A stretch of DNA of 5,601 nucleotides from an uncultured Mollicutes bacterium (GTDB lineage: Bacteria > Bacillota_I > Bacilli_A > RFN20 > CAG-288). The translations under genes and the position numbers were made by a program. The notes under the pieces were generated by a model that worked only from the letters and a program-made list of their open reading frames with translations, did not search any database and was not told the origin of the DNA. Where the stretch lies: NCBI GenBank assembly GCA_900549915.1, contig URQF01000094.1, positions 1 to 5,601 on the forward strand, in the 5' to 3' direction. This document shows, piece by piece, positions 4,785 through 5,601 of the stretch (position 1 is its first letter; every line of letters begins with the position of its first letter).

Positions 4785-5601
4785 ATGATTGAAAGAAACG
4801 AATGCCTAAGAAAGCTCATCGATCGAATGGGAAACGGCAGGATAAAAGTAATCACTGGCATCAGAAGATGCGGTAAATCCTATCTGCTATTTAATATATT
4901 TTACAATTATCTGCTTGAAAACGTGGTTGATAAATCTCATATCATCGCCTTGCAACTCGATGACAGGACTAACATTAAATTCCAAAATCCAGAACGTCTA
5001 TTTGATTTCGTTCATAATCAGATTACGGACAATGGAAAATACTATGTTCTTTTAGATGAGGTTCAGTTCGTACATAATTTTGAAAGGGTTCTGAATTCTT
5101 TCCTCCATATTAGCAATGTAGATGTATATGTAACCGGAAGCAATGCAAAATTCCTGTCTTCCGACATTATCACTGAATTCAGAGGAAGAGGTGATCAGAT
5201 TTATTTAACCCCACTGTCTTTCAAAGAATACTATGACTACTGCAAAATGGATTTTGAGGATGCCTGGAATGAATATTCCATGTATGGTGGCATGCCATTC
5301 CTTTTGACGTGTAAGACCGATGAACAGAAAATTCATTATTTAGAAAACCTATTTGCCGAGACCTACATAAAGGATATTGTCAATCGAAACAATGTCCGTG
5401 ACACCGAGGTTTTAGAAGACGTTCTCAATGTTGTTTCTTCAAGTGTCGGTTCTTTGACAAATCCGAATAAGCTATCAAATTCATTCAAATCAATCAAAAA
5501 CATTGACGTGGCACCTAACACAATCAAGCAATATCTAGATTATTGCATCGACTCCTTTTTGTTGCAAAAAGCGGGAATATGCGATATCATTTGTACGCTA
5601 C
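4785..5601 (+). CDS. AAA-family ATPase with DUF4143 domain, 5' part (272 codons), runs off right edge
   Basis: The start at ATG 4785 has AGGAGG five bases upstream. The AAA core is intact: Walker A GIRRCGKS (residues 25-32), Walker B YYVLLDEVQ (86-94), a sensor-1-like VTGSN (116-120) and FRGRG (132-136), which may carry the arginine finger. The hinge LTPLSFKEYY (141-150) and YGGMP (167-171) lead into DUF4143, with YIKDIVNRNNV, NTIKQYLDYCIDSFLL and the window end inside that domain. Complete relatives have about 400-450 residues with a PD-(D/E)XK-like nuclease fold at the C terminus. They are very common in gut Firmicutes and Bacteroidetes, often in several copies, with no agreed function; defence or mobile-DNA roles have been suggested. 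The segment near the edge, KAGICDIICTL, departs from the usual RYDIKGK-type motif, so the C-terminal part may be diverged or decaying. Two operator-like repeats precede it. Confidence 0.92.
   Translation, partial: MIERNECLRKLIDRMGNGRIKVITGIRRCGKSYLLFNIFYNYLLENVVDKSHIIALQLDDRTNIKFQNPERLFDFVHNQITDNGKYYVLLDEVQFVHNFERVLNSFLHISNVDVYVTGSNAKFLSSDIITEFRGRGDQIYLTPLSFKEYYDYCKMDFEDAWNEYSMYGGMPFLLTCKTDEQKIHYLENLFAETYIKDIVNRNNVRDTEVLEDVLNVVSSSVGSLTNPNKLSNSFKSIKNIDVAPNTIKQYLDYCIDSFLLQKAGICDIICTL

Overview
The window looks like an accessory, rearranged stretch of a low-GC Firmicutes chromosome. The native genes are AT-rich, start codons follow AGGAGG-type Shine-Dalgarno sites, and TGA is used as a normal stop. 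The gene types (DUF4143 ATPases, InlB-like surface repeats, a GAF-type methionine sulfoxide reductase) would fit an Erysipelotrichia- or Clostridia-like gut or oral bacterium. That placement is inference; nothing here fixes the taxon.

Layout, left to right. Positions 1-333 (minus) hold the N-terminal part of a free methionine-(R)-sulfoxide reductase that runs off the left edge. It abuts head-on a decapitated AAA/DUF4143 ATPase (335-1153, plus) that lacks its whole P-loop domain. Positions 1188-1306 (minus) encode only the membrane-anchor tail of a surface protein. A GC-rich, 913-bp IS1595-like element (1307-2219) follows. It has recognisable 24-bp terminal inverted repeats, but its transposase is broken by three frame changes and probably an internal deletion. 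Its right end cuts a plus-strand surface protein with one InlB-type repeat (2221-2853), which also carries an in-frame TAA. The 3' end of that gene overlaps an intact 146-aa protein with a HEPN-type R-N-x-x-x-H motif (2843-3283).

From about 3302 to 3768 (minus) is the 5' part of a group II intron with no complete reverse transcriptase and no 3' domains. It sits directly after a rho-independent terminator, the usual target of class C introns. A two-helix membrane protein with a YcxB-like C-terminal region follows (3920-4441, plus). Two small hairpins lie between its Shine-Dalgarno and its start. Four bases after its stop begins the 3' part of a tRNA-Leu, from the anticodon loop to CCA (4446-4498), followed by a strong terminator. 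This is what the distal attachment site of an element integrated in tRNA-Leu(UAG) would look like. The right end (4785-5601, plus) is a second AAA/DUF4143 ATPase with intact Walker motifs, preceded by two copies of a 27-bp palindrome-containing repeat.

Together this reads as a mobile-element graveyard beside a tRNA attachment site: an IS remnant, an intron remnant, three or four truncated genes, and three intact-looking genes (HEPN protein, YcxB-like protein, second ATPase). The HEPN protein coupled to a surface protein, and the ATPase with paired operator-like repeats, are the best candidates for functional biology not fully described. No complete integrase, CRISPR array or full RNA gene is visible.
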